Source: Phascolomyces articulosus
Taxonomy: Eukaryota; Mucoromycota; Mucoromycetes; Mucorales; Lichtheimiaceae
Assembly (NCBI GenBank): GCA_025677815.1
Contig: JAIXMP010000002.1
Location: forward strand, 1,488,001-1,552,000
DNA: 64,000 nt
Reading direction: 5' to 3'
A model generated the notes under the pieces. It did not search any database, was not told the origin of the DNA, and saw only the letters and a program-made list of their open reading frames with translations. The position numbers and the translations under genes are program-made. Below, in pieces: positions 47,510-59,208 of the stretch. The first letter of the stretch is position 1. Each line of letters opens with the position of its first letter.

Positions 47510-49298
47510 TTTTCGTCAGTTTATATCAGAATCCCAGGATGCGAACAATTCCTTTGATTACCTTTTTTTTTGTTCGAGGTGACCACGTTTATGTTGTTGG
47601 GGATAGGTACCTTCTATTTTCCCCCTTTTTGCATAGTAGCGGTAGAATTATATATGGAGATATATTATTTTCTTATTAATTTTCTCAAAAATGGATTTGT
47701 TCTCTATTTGTCGAATCCCGAAAACATATGAAGTTTTATTTTCAAGGACTCTGCAGTCAATTACGTTTTACTTTTGCATAAATTAGCAAGCCGATGAGGT
47801 AGGAACGTTCTTTTATATACATGTTGTTAAGAACAATATTCTTTGTTGTGGGTTGTTTTACCTGCACGTTGTATTTATGTACCTATGAGAATGGTGATGG
47901 TCTATCCTTCTAATAGGTGTGAAAATATAGCATTCTAACAAGTGTTACTATCTTCTTGTTTGTTAGTGAGAAGGAAATGTGTATTAAGGAATCAGTATTA
48001 CACCTTTATAGTGATGAAACACACGATAGTGGTAGTAAGCAACATTTGAGTGTCAAACTCGTTGCAAATGCTCCCAAATATTAGTTTTTAGGATGCTGCT
48101 ATAAACTCAAAATTATAGGGTGTGCCAACGATAAAAAGTCGACTCCAAGAAGAAGTTACTATCGTGATAATATTGGTCTTGATATATGTTGTGTACAAAT
48201 GGAACTATACTAATATATATAATAGAGATACTCAAACTTCTCTACGTGGTTAACATGAAATAAAAAATTTTACAATTTCGTTTTTTTGCATATTTTATAT
48301 TTTATATGACATAAACGTATGCTTGTATGTCTTTTTATGTCATGGGAACTGCAACTTAAAAATATAAACCAAGCCATACAGTATGTTTTTTTCTTTATGC
48401 TTAAGTCTTATGCCAGAAAGTTTGAGTGTCTCTAATAATAAAGACTGATTTTTTGCTTATAAAATATTGTATGCAAAAATAGATAACTGTTGTGAGCACA
48501 TATGTTTTATGAAATTAAGATCTCATTTAACGAACCTATTACTCTGATAAATGTTAGCAGTAAAAGACGTCGAAACTGATTCCTTCAATAGGAAAGTACT
48601 TGGTATATATTGAAAAATAGTGTTGTTGCCAAGCAATGGTGGTGTGTCATGTATATATCACGTATCTGTGCCGAAAGCTACATATTGTGATTGAGAGTCA
48701 GGATGATTATACATACGTGTGTATTTTCTTGATATATAATATGTAATCATGCGTATAACGTTGTTGACTCTTGTACAAAAAGTTAAAACGAGTACGAAGC
48801 CATGTTATTTATATAACTGAAAATCGAACAGATACAGTGGTGGTTTAGATATCATTCCCTCAAAAAAGCCTTTTTTCGTGGTTGTTCCACGGTGTTGTTT
48901 ATCTAGATCAGTTTCTTTTCACAATAAACTTTAAAGTCTTATGATTTATTACTCTTTTCTTTCGTATTCTTCAAGATTGTTTTCACGGTTAGTGCCTCTT
49001 CTTTGTTTATATCGTAGAGTGGATGATGATGCTATTTTTTTTTTTGAATAATTTTCATATTTTGTCACTCCATCCTCCACATCTTTATTAAATTAAGAAA
49101 AACAACATAATGTACAGAGTGGTTCTATTATGGATTTATGTTCATATTATCGATATATAACACACATTTTGTTCATGGATTATTCATCCAACACACCAAT
49201 CATTATAAAAGAGCGACAATATATTTTTTATATTTTTTATTTAAATAAACTACTACTACTACGAAGAGAAGATAAAAAGAAAAAAGAAAGGTACTTAC
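47510..49298. other. Gene-free stretch
   Basis: AT-rich DNA to the right of the transposon nest. No reading frame with domain content and no retrotransposon N-terminal coding is visible, only short phrases of unassigned sequence. Confidence 0.4.
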
Positions 49299-49596
49299 TC
49301 AGTTTTTTATGGTGGGTTGCCTGCAACCACCAAAAGAAAGGGAAAAAAAGAATAAAAGAATGATAAAATGGATTTGGGGGTAAAAGATAAAGAAAAATTG
49401 TACAAGGGTACTTACTCAGTTTTTTATCGTGGGTTGCCTGCAACCACCGAATATTATTATAATTTAATGCGAGAAGAAAAAAAATTTGTGTGGTAGTAGT
49501 AGTAGTAGTAGTAGTAGTTGATGGATAAAGATAGAAAACACTTCGATAATTAAAAATAAAGAATTCACTTACTCAGTTTTTTGACGAAGTGGGTTT
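49299..49596 (-). repeat. Three copies of a 22-24 nt splice-site-bounded cassette
   Basis: Minus-strand copies are 49596..49573, 49437..49416 and 49320..49299. In each, GTGGTTGCAG is followed by a 22-24 nt core that begins with GCAACCCAC or AAACCCAC and ends AAAAAACTGA, and then GTAAGT. So a textbook 3' splice site, a micro-sized exon-like core and a textbook 5' splice site are repeated three times. The intervals are 135 and 95 nt, normal intron lengths here, and they are unrelated in sequence. The acceptor side also forms an imperfect hairpin (GGTGGTTGC with GCAACCCACC), kept in the third copy by matched changes (AGTGG with CCACT). The array lies within 340 bp downstream of the amidohydrolase stop, on the same strand. 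Function unknown. Confidence 0.6.
49493..49518 (+). repeat. (TAG)n microsatellite
   Basis: Eight consecutive TAG units between the second and third splice-cassette copies. Confidence 0.8.
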
Positions 49597-49636
49597 CTGC
49601 AACCACTACTATTGGCATCAATAAATGACAGTAAAT

Positions 49637-51276
49637 TTAAACAACAGGCCACTTGGGTTGACCACGGAAACCAGCACGTGTGTAAAGGTTCTCAGCGTGA
49701 CGTCTTGCTTCACGCTTAATTTCTTCTTCATCCATGGTCAACAACTTTCCCTTTTCAACCACCAAGCGGCCATCCACTACGACTGTTTCGACTTCACCAC
49801 CTGTAGCACAATACACCAAAGTAGAGATGGGATTGGGAGAAGGTGTTGTATGGAGCTTGCTTTCAAAATCAAGCACAACAAAATCAGCCTTTTTACCAAC
49901 TTCAAGAGAGCCAATTTCATGTTCCAAACCGACAGCCTTGGCACCATTGATAGTAGCCATTTCCAAAATAGTTTCGGCAGGCATCGTGACAGGATTGCAG
50001 GATACAGCCTTATGGATAAGAGCAGCCAATTTCATTTCCATGATCAAATCTGTAATGATCATGTTTTATATTAGAAAAAAAACTGCATATGACATATAGA
50101 AAAGAGAAAAAAAGTAAAAATGTATAATGTATATAATAGTTACCATAGTTGTTGTTGCTGGGTCCACCATCACAACCAAGACTAACGTTCACGCCTGCTT
50201 CCAAAAGACGAGGAATAGGAGCAACACCGGATGCCAATTTACTATTGGAGGATGGATTATGGGAAACGTGTGTACCAGTTTCAGCCAACAACTTGAAATC
50301 AGGGTCTTCCAACCAGATCATGTGAACCAACACGGTTTGATCGCCAAGCAAACCGACGTGTTGACAAAATTCACCAGCAGTCATATCGTGGTTTTTACGA
50401 TAATGGACCTTATCAGCTTCGACTTCCGCACAGTGCATTGTGATACGAATACCACGTTCACGAGATATTTGAGTCATCTCCTTGAGCAAGTCAACACTAA
50501 TACCAGGTGGTGTACGAGCACCAAACCAAACGTCTATCGTCGAAAAACAAATAAACAGAAGGGTGAGGATGAGAGAAGAACCCCCAAGAAGAAATGTGAT
50601 ATTTTGTCTTATCTTTTCCTCCTCTACTTTTTTTGGACCCTTTTTCATTTCCCTCTTTCCTATTTTTTTATATACAAATATATGACTTACGGATACGATC
50701 ATCAGCCTTTCCATGCCACTTGTCATGCATTTCCAAAACACCCAATAAACTTTGTTCACGAGTTTCTACCAATCCAGAATGCATGGACCAAGCATCTTGC
50801 GAAGCATATTTGCCTACATCCATGACAATTTTACCCAAACAGCCACGAATACCAGATTCTTCAACAGCTTTGGCAATACCATCAAATCCATAACGATCGG
50901 CACACATGGCTTCCAAAAAACAGGTGGTACCTGACTTTAACATTTCTGCAATACACAAACGAGCACTTCCGTAGGCTTCTTCAGCAGTCATTTGTCCCTG
51001 GAGGACCCAAACAGTTTGACACAACCACTGAATTAACTCACAATCATCGCCAGATCCACGGATTAATGCTTGGGCCAAATGAACGTGAGTATCGATGAGT
51101 CCTGGAATAATGACCTTGTTTTCCAAATCATAAGTAGGTTTATCAGGGTGGGTAGCAACCAATTCGGTAGTTTTGCCAACTTGCTTGATACGTGACCCTT
51201 CCACCAAGATAGCACCATCTTTGATGATTTCACGCTTCTGGTTCATAGTAACGATAGTTCCATTGATGTACAACAT
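49637..51276 (-). CDS. AtzA/TrzN/MtaD-type amidohydrolase (aminohydrolase)
   Basis: Three exons, 51276..50691, 50533..50144 and 50049..49637, encode 462 residues, the usual size of the family. All junctions keep phase 1. The (beta/alpha)8 metal site is complete: HVH at residues 64-66 (IPGLIDTHVHLAQ), His229 (TMHCAEVEA), His266 (VLVHMIWL) and Asp317 (GCDGGPSNNN). The N-terminal MLYINGTIVTMN strand and C-terminal GKKADFVVLD/VVVDGRLVVE form the composite beta domain. The family hydrolyses deaminable purine-like or triazine-like rings, for example S-adenosylhomocysteine/methylthioadenosine deaminase or chlorohydrolases; guanine deaminase is less likely on motif grounds. Exact substrate is unknown. 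A T18-type tract lies immediately 5' of the start (51284-51301). Confidence 0.85.
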
Positions 51277-52702
51277 TTTTGCTTGTTTTTTTTTTTTTTT
51301 TTTGATAAAGAGAAAGTTAAAATTTCGAGAAAAAGGGTGTGAATAAATAAGGGTGAGAAGAAAAAAGAGAAACAAAAATATAGCTTTTTTTTTGTTTGAG
51401 GTGTTTATACCCAAAATCGGTTGATAATCTCCGACATAAACAGGACTGGGAAACTGACTTTTATCAAACGAGTTGGAGATAAGAACAACTACTTACGATT
51501 TCCCTAAGCACGAAGAAGAAAAATGGTTGATGGTTTTGCTTTTGTAACTTTGTTCAAGATACCATCTATATTGAAAAAGTTCCATATTTTTCCCTTCACT
51601 CCAGTTTTTAGTTAACTCTTATGCCTATTTTGGTGCAAAGGTTTATTTTTATTTGTAACAACATTTACATATAACATAACAATATATAAGTACCTCAAAT
51701 CATCTGAACGTGTGTACTGTCATTCATCCCAGTCAGATTTACTGAAATCTACCCTTTACCTTTACAGTGTTATACTTTGTTTAAAAAATATTGATATTAT
51801 TACTACGTACTAACATTTTTAACAATGAAATGATCCACAGTGAGCACTTGATGATGATGACAACAGAGAGCAATACGATTGAAAAAAAAATGACACCATA
51901 TTTTGTCATTACTACTGTTATTATTATTATTATTACATGTTATGGTGTAGTTGGATCTTTTTTGGATAAAATTAATCAATCCCGCCTCTCCATGTGGTGG
52001 TGTGCGCTGTTTCTAATGACATTGGCGAACACACACCCTTAATAACATTTAAAAATGCACGAGCGGTTTTATTACTATTAGAATTCTTCAGTCACAAACC
52101 TGTCATAATAACAATGATCAAACTTGAAGATCATTTTGTAATTATTTTTCCACTAAATGTATCACCAACTGTAAATCGTCGTTATGTTTCTTAAAAACCC
52201 ATAAACTCACAAATAATAATAAAAATAAATGCAGCCTTAATATATATATTCTGCAGTAATAGTATACTTTTTTTGAATAAGGGGCTTGGTTGGGAAAAAC
52301 AAATGTTCTGTATATCCATGACGCTACACCTTGAGTGCTGTCGCTGATAACTCCCAGATTCCTATTCACTATTAATAGAAAACACTCTACGTACTTGATT
52401 TTTTTTATATAGAATCATGAATAATAAAGTCTCCTTCTTTCAACGCGTCATTGTTTTCTTCTTAGTTTTGTGTTATAACATTATCCCTCCCCCTTCTGTT
52501 TTTCTCATTTATTTGGAATATAAAGAAGTTGGAAAGTTCAAATAATAGCTATTTTTTATCTCCTTGAAACGATCCTTAGGTAGGGTAGCCTGTTTATTAT
52601 ATGAAAACGTATAAATAATAAACTCTTAATTCATCTATTTTATGTCTTTTTTTATTATTAATTATTACTTTTTTATAATTTTATTGTTTGGGTAGCAAAA
52701 AA
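51277..52702. other. Divergent spacer between the amidohydrolase and the PLB1-type lipase
   Basis: 1.4 kb containing both 5' flanks. A hydrophobic plus-strand frame (51791-52042) and a minus frame (52142-52369) are unsupported. No RNA gene is recognised. Confidence 0.45.
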
Positions 52703-54547
52703 ATGTTTATTCATACATATGTTATTATAACAGTTTCATTACTATTAATTTCTTATTGTCGGTCTATTCATGCTGGATCAATAGAACCGGAGCAGCCTCC
52801 TCAGTATGTCCGCGACATTTCCCACTGTTCCAATAATTACAATAGTCCCGTAAGGGGACGACCTACAAGCATACATGATTTACATCCAGGTGACATTAAA
52901 GCCATTGCTGTAATCGGTGATAGGTAGTAGACGAGGCGCTAATGATGCTTTCTCACAAGCGAGTTAAAGTCGATAATTAATAACAGCTATAATTTATATA
53001 GCATTTCAGCAGGTCTTGCAATGGAAAATGCTCAAACCGAATGTATTACCAATGCATCATTTATAGAATATCGTGGGCGTAGTTTTGATGCTGGTGGTGT
53101 AAGTACATTATAGCAGTAATATATACCTTCTCTGAATTATACCATGCGAGTATCAATTAATTGAAAACTAAAAAGCTAAAAGCCCCCTCTTAATATATAA
53201 CCCAATTATAATATAGGATGAAGGTTCAATTACTCTTCCTAATTTCATAAATCACTATACATCAGGTAAACTGATTGGTTCATCCATAGGACAACGGCCC
53301 ATGCCAACATGTCCAGGTGAGCAATCGTTTCAATATAGTATTTTATAATTATATTAGTTGACGCTTTATATAATGTCGATGATTAATAATCAATATACTA
53401 ATAATGGATATTCCCAAGATTAGATACGTTTTTTTGTACCGAGGCCCCGCCCTTGTAGGTTTTATTTGTGTGATAATACATAGAATCAATAACTAATGGT
53501 AATGTTTTCCTCTTCAATTTATTGTTCTACTCTTTATAATCATGTAGACCATCTGTGGATCATTTTAATGCAGCAATTCCATCTGGAACAACAAAAGATA
53601 TGACAAAACAAATTAATTACCTGATACCAAGGATTGGTAAAACCTCTCCACTTTCTAACGAATGGAAAGTGCTTACCATTGAACTTGGACAAAACGATCT
53701 TGCCATATCATGTTTTCCAGATTATAATGTAGTTGATTTTACAGCACGTATGACAGCTGGTCTTAAGATGATTCAAGAAAATATTGACTACGTATTTATT
53801 AATCTTTGTGAGTATTCATAAACGCAAAAGAAAAGGGAGTGTTTGTCATAATTTGAAGCAGCAAGAAAACACTAAGTTAGAGTTTTTTTTTTAATATTAT
53901 ACATAATAATAGTAAGCGTGAGTAATAGTGAAGAAGAAGTGACAATCACAAACGATTATCCAGGGTATCGAAAAACGTTTTGTGATAACCCATCCTTTGA
54001 TATCCACGATCAAGAATGTTATTGTTGCCATGTACCATTGGGCTTAGGAGATACGGTTATTGATGCCAATGTTGCTCTTTTTAATCTCGCATTACAAGAA
54101 ATTGCAGTAAAATTTAGACCTCGTGGTCCTGATGCTACATTTGGTGTTTTATATCAACCATTCAGTTTAAGCATAGATAGTTTACCTTATACGGCCATCA
54201 GGTATATACACTGTTTTACTTTGATATGTTTACAATCACCATTGACTGATGATGCACGTGGACTAATTTTATGACGATGTTCTTATAAAATAGCAACTTG
54301 GACGGTTTCCATCCAAACATCCATTTACATCAGTTCTTTGCAAAGGTTCGTTCATCTTATATAATTTTTTTTGAACTTAAAACTAAATCAGAGTTGATGG
54401 TTACTAAATCTTTATCATATATTTAAACAATAGTCATTATGGAATCAAATGTTTTTGCCAAAACATGAAAAGGAACATAAACTTCACTATGATGAAAATC
54501 TTGGAATACGCTGTCCGGGAGAAGATGATCGATTTGAGACAGGTTAA
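52703..54547 (+). CDS. Secreted PLB1-type GDSL/SGNH phospholipase (one junction unresolved)
   Basis: Exons are 52703..52923, 53002..53098, 53217..53316, 53548..53807, 53913..54201, 54294..54345 and 54434..54547. The N-terminus is a signal peptide (VIITVSLLLISYCRSIHA). SGNH motifs are GDSISAG (block I serine, created by splicing exons 1 and 2), an IELGQNDLA block with the Asn, and DGFHPN with the Asp and His near the end, followed by FFAKSLWNQM and a CPGEDDRF tail typical of PLB1 relatives. Expected activity is hydrolysis of phospholipid or lysophospholipid acyl esters outside the cell. All junctions keep phase except exon 3 to exon 4, which is one base short. A 4-nt microexon (ATAC at about 53427), an unusual GC donor, or a frameshift that makes this a pseudogene are the options. 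Confidence 0.75.
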
Positions 54548-55101
54548 TTTAACCATGTCAACCTATTTTAAATACATATCATAATAAAAATTCCGGATAG
54601 CACTAATATAAGTGAATCACGTTTGCGATTTTTTGAAATGGGAAAAAGAAAGATTTGCGAAGAAACTACTGCTAGTGGATGAAAAACGGTATGACTAAAT
54701 ATAAGTTTTTACGATAAAAGCAATTACCTTCACAATAGGGGTTTTCTATAATATATAATTATGAGATTGTGTCAAGGAAAAAATAAATAATATGGTACAT
54801 AAGATGATGGGATGGGAATGTTATTCATCCTCATATACCTGAGGTAATACAAGTATATGATAAAAATGTCATGTTTAAACGCCATTTCACTGTTCCTTAT
54901 ACCAGACATGTTTTAAGATTCATAGCAATCAAGAGAAGTGTATCGAAATATAGCTGATTTCATTGCTCAAATAGTAGAACATCAACCATACAAAAACTAG
55001 TCGAATCGAGCAAAAAAATAATAATAATAGCGTTTTCAAAATGATATCTTTTATAAAAAGTAAAAAAATAGTGAAGCATAAGTGATATATATGTTGTTTT
55101 T
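54548..55101. other. Spacer with possible coding relics
   Basis: Plus-strand pieces near 54610-54690 (frame reading RLRFFEMGKRKICEE) and 54925-55000 (frame reading EVYRNIADFIAQIVEHQ before a stop) look protein-like yet lie in no continuous gene. They may be leftovers of a gene once located here. Confidence 0.35.
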
Positions 55102-56571
55102 TTAATCTTCCATCTCTTCATCCAAAGATTCCTACACAAAATAATATGTCAAACAAAAAAGTTGTTAATAACTATACATCCTCTTATAACCTCCTCAATT
55201 TTTCATCTTCTCTTGCACTCGTATATCTTTTCTTTACCTTTGCTAATCTTTCAGCTTCTTGTTTGATATCTTCTGGTACGAATTGATGCTTATTTCTTGA
55301 TTCGGCACAAATCCAACTCAATTCCAATTCGAAATCCTTATCCTTGGCTTCATCATGGCAAGTATAGATACTATATGGAAATGACAAATTTAATTTATCT
55401 TCTTTATGGTATCCACATAAATGTAAGATGAATAATGAAATGAATAACCCTTTATACATACATTCTTGTGATTTGGTTCACTGCTTCGCGGACAGTCATA
55501 TTGCTCAAATCAAGCTTTTCGATTTCAGTCTTGGCTACAGATTTGCCCTTACCAACAGCACATCCATGGTAACCCTGTTTATAAATACAATAGATATAAG
55601 TAAAATGAATACCAATTACATTTTGTTATTGATTATATATCTTTTGGACGTGCAGCATCATTAGGATATTTTAAAAAATAAATAAATATAAAACTTACCC
55701 AATAGACACCAGAAGGTTCGATCATATATAAAGAGGGGACACCTTCATCATTCATTGCACCAACAATTGTGCTGCATCCAAATGGACGGACGCTGGAGTA
55801 AAGGGTATATGCAGAGACATATTGACCTAAACGGTCAGCAATTGTCTATATATTTCAACCATAGTAAGCATAAGTATATGAATAATGAATGTTAAGCTTC
55901 CCAATATCATTGATATATATTAAATAATTACCTTTCCAGAAATAGGTTGTCGATAAATGTCTCTCCAGGATTGAGCTTCATCGCGTGCTCGCTTAACCAA
56001 ATGCCGACCGTCTGCTATTAAACCAGCAGATGCCTAAATTGGTGGATAAAATGTGATAACAATGATGAGTTTCATTTGTGATATACATATATATGATATG
56101 TTCCTGGTTCCTTCTTTTTGTCCCTCCCATAATTAAAAAATTAAATAATAAAACTAACAATTCCAATATGAAGGTCTGCACTTTGAATACGTCGATTGGC
56201 ACCAGGAACAAGAAGTTTTGATTGCACAAGTTTTTCGACTGCTAAAACGATTCCGTCTTTGACGCGTAATCCAACCGCAGTACTATATGCATATAAAACG
56301 ATATACATTTTAGTTTTTTCAAGGGAAATGCATCATTCTATTGTCAATGATATTCGAAATTCAATGTATAAATACCCAGCATTGTCAACTGCTTTATTCG
56401 CGTACTCAACTTGGAATACGCGGCCGTCAGGAGAATACGTTGAGACTGCAAGATCGTACTAATAAAAAAAATAAGCATCATCCATCCACATTATGTTAGT
56501 TTCGCTTTCTTTTTCGAGAATGATGAGCTCCTTCTTGTCTAAAATCTTACTCCAGTGCCAATGGATGTCAT
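55102..56571 (-). CDS. PSMA3: 20S proteasome subunit alpha (PSMA3/Pre10 type)
   Basis: Eight exons, 56571..56551, 56458..56376, 56282..56159, 56033..55932, 55845..55699, 55574..55462, 55370..55238 and 55131..55102, encode 250 residues (animal PSMA3 is ~255). All junctions keep phase; the first coding exon is only 21 nt (MTSIGTG). The alpha-subunit signature [15 protein letters not shown] follows. PSMA3-specific stretches include [75 protein letters not shown] and an acidic C-terminus ESLDEEMED. As an alpha subunit it forms the outer gating ring and has no catalytic threonine. Donor GTTAGT at exon 3 is slightly unusual. Confidence 0.95.
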
Positions 56572-56820
56572 TATAAGTTATGCTTATGGGTTTTAAAAAA
56601 AAGAGAGAGTGGATAACAAAAAAAAAAAGTGAAAGCCGAAGCAGGAAAGATGAAAGAAGAGGGCCGCGTGTGCATTTGCGTGAGCTTGTGACTTTGGTTA
56701 ATTCCTTGCCACACTTAAAACTCACTTTAATCCATCAAAAACTCCAAAGAACTCAAAAAAAAAAGACTCGCGTTCCTCTCTCTTTTTTTTTCCAACCATT
56801 TTCTTTACCCCACTATTAAT
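56572..56820. promoter_or_regulatory. Shared divergent upstream region of PSMA3 and the SMARCE1-like gene
   Basis: 249 bp separate the two start codons. The region has a purine-rich stretch (about 56595-56660) and a pyrimidine-rich leader before the plus-strand ATG. No Rpn4-type proteasome element was recognised. Confidence 0.5.
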
Positions 56821-58799
56821 ATGAATAATCCAGCATTTTATTATAGTCAAGGAGGGTCTCAAATGGCAGGTGCAGGTCGTGGCATGCCATCAGCACAAAT
56901 GGGAGCACCACCACCTCATTACATGCAACAACCAGCTTTTAGAAATATGCCACCTGGCGCTGGTGGTCCTCCTGATCCAGCAGCTATGCAACAACAACAA
57001 CCCCCACCACAACAACACCATCATCGTAGTAAACGTCAATCGAAACAGGTACAGGTACATTGATAAATAGCAATAAGCTATTTATAAAAATAATGAATTG
57101 CGATTATTGATTGTTTTCTTTTTGTTTCAAAAAAACGGATCATCCCATTATTATAATTAGGCTGGAGCCTTGGTAGAGAATAATGATGAACCATCAGGAG
57201 GTAATATATTCTAATTAAGAAAAAGATAATTATATTTAATGTATTAATTAAAACTAACATAACTGATAATGATATTATATCAATAGATGAATTGGACGAT
57301 ATTTCTGCACGCGACATTGCAATGGCACGATATAAACGTAACCATGATTACCTCTCAGAAATATTCACACCCTATAGTGCAGGTAATATTTATATGCTAG
57401 TATATTTATGTTGTTTCCTGATATTTTTTCTTATAATTTTTTGTTCCACAGCATCTATTGTTCCACCGCCACTTGAGATACCACAAAGTAAAGAGGATAT
57501 AACAAAAGCTATTGTAAGTATCATTTGATTGAATGTTTATATATTTGATGGGAAGGTTTACATTGTAAAGGGAGGAGGAACAAAAGGACAATTTTTGTGT
57601 ATGTAGATCGTCTTATGAAGATATGATTTTTTATTATTTACCATGATTAGGAAAATGAAGAAAAATCAATAAACGAACGAACCAACAAATTCGAAGAACG
57701 ATTACAAGCACTTAAACAAAAACAAGATGGATATTGGAAATTATTGAGACAATTAGAAAAAGCAAATGATTTGGAGGTAAAAAAAAATACGATGATGATG
57801 ATGATGATGATGATGAGGAATTAACGATATTTGGAGAGGGAAAATATATCTAAACAAAAAAGCTATGATGGAAAATTTATATAGCAATTTGATGAAGCAT
57901 CCACAGAATTCAAAAACGCAACTGGTATTAAATTGGAACATATCAAAGAGAATGTACAACCCATCCCAATTCCTGGTTTGGAGCAAGATGAACCTCCAGT
58001 ACCACAACAACCACAACCTACTGGTAATAGAGCAGGAGATCACCAACCTCAACAGCCCCAACACCAACATCAGCATCAAAATGGATTTGTAGCTGATTTC
58101 ATGAATGCTCGTGTCGCTGCTGCAAGTGGTAACAACAACAATAATAATGATGGCACAGGGTCAGGCAATGGGGATATTCCATCTAGCGGTTCCATGAATA
58201 TGTTTGGTTCCTATGCTCCCGTCGATTCAACCGCAAATCAATCCGGCGTCGATGATAGTCAAAATGACTTTTTCGATGAAATGGTGAATACTGGACAGGA
58301 TGATGATGGAGGAAGTGTGAGTGAATTCCTTAATTCGGATATGGATTTTGAGCAAACTACGGATAATAAACTATCAGAAACAGCACAAACAACAACTGAA
58401 GATGTTACTATGACAGAAGCAACAATTCCATCCTCATCAGCGATAGCAACTGCTCCAGTATCGGCCCCGCTATCAGAACCCATGGTAGCAGCGCAAGTCA
58501 CATCAAGTATGGAAAAAGATACACCAACAGTATCTTCCTCTCCATCTTTAGTCTCACCTGCTCCATCTACCATTACCACAATACCGACAGTTCCAGCACC
58601 TGTTGCATCAGAGCCAGAACCATCAAATCAAGTACAGGTACCAGCCACGAGTGCAACACAACCTGAAATACAGGCACAAGTACAAACACCAACTGAACAA
58701 ACTACACCTCAGGTATCACAACCGCAGACTGTACCTGATGCTCCAGTACAAGCTCCAACAGAGGATGGAAAAACAAACGAAGGAATTCCTAATCCATAG
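56821..58799 (+). CDS. SMARCE1/BAF57-like chromatin-remodelling subunit lacking the HMG box
   Basis: Six exons, 56821..57048, 57161..57200, 57287..57382, 57452..57513, 57651..57776 and 57885..58799, encode 488 residues with every phase kept. The N-terminus (1-76) is Gly/Pro/Gln/Met-rich with a basic end. Residues ~90-190 resemble the segment that follows the HMG box in SMARCE1/BAF57: IAMARYKRNHDYLSEIF, then SIVPPPLE, then a helical coiled-coil (ERLQALKQKQDGYWKLLRQL) and EFKNATGIKLEHIKENV. The animal counterpart reads ARFQRNHRLISEIL and ...ELKRLCGLKVEVDMEKI in the same order. The remaining ~290 residues are Gln/Pro/Ser/Thr/Val-rich and disordered. No HMG box is found upstream. Membership in a SWI/SNF complex is inferred from this resemblance. 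Confidence 0.65.
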
Positions 58800-59208
58800 A
58801 TGATCGCTCTTTACATATTTTTTTTTCTTTCTTATTCTTCTTTGTCACTCTTATTAATCCGTTTGTATAAAAAAAAGACAATGAGAATGCTCTTTAGTTC
58901 ATGTGAAAAAAATAATCTATTTTGATTATTCAATTTCTATTACATACCGTATAAAAAACCGAATCCTATAATACAAAGTCAAAGATGATTATTTGCAAGC
59001 AGAAGAAGTGTTATTTTGAGAAAAAAAATTGTAACAAAGAGATGTTTTATTTTTATATATACAACTTTTGGTAATACAATGCAAATACTTATATCACAAA
59101 GAATAATTCATACAGGTACACTATTTTACTGAGGAGGGAGAGGAAAGGTATGATAGGAATGGAATGCAAGTTCTATAATCTACGAAAAAAAGAAAGCGAG
59201 ATCTACAT
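58800..59208. other. Convergent 3' spacer
   Basis: About 400 bp between the stops of the SMARCE1-like gene and sulfiredoxin, AT-rich, no feature. Confidence 0.5.

Noticed and set aside
47510..47700. Missing 5' part of the non-LTR retrotransposon beyond the DNA transposon
   Set aside because: Joining across the TA gives an in-frame TAA within about ten codons and no endonuclease-like sequence further on.
49285..49610. Spliced-leader RNA array interpretation of the cassette repeats
   Set aside because: A GTAAGT donor after a short leader and U-rich sequence downstream are suggestive, but copies also conserve an acceptor-like GCAG, spacing is irregular, no convincing Sm site recurs, and trans-splicing leaders are not established in fungi.
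49625..50934. Plus-strand frames opposite the amidohydrolase, up to 232 codons
   Set aside because: The minus strand has the complete metal-binding motif set and consistent introns; these frames have no domain.
51791..52042. Hydrophobic 83-codon frame upstream of the lipase
   Set aside because: Non-ATG start, no homology recognised, low-complexity ATT/ATA run.
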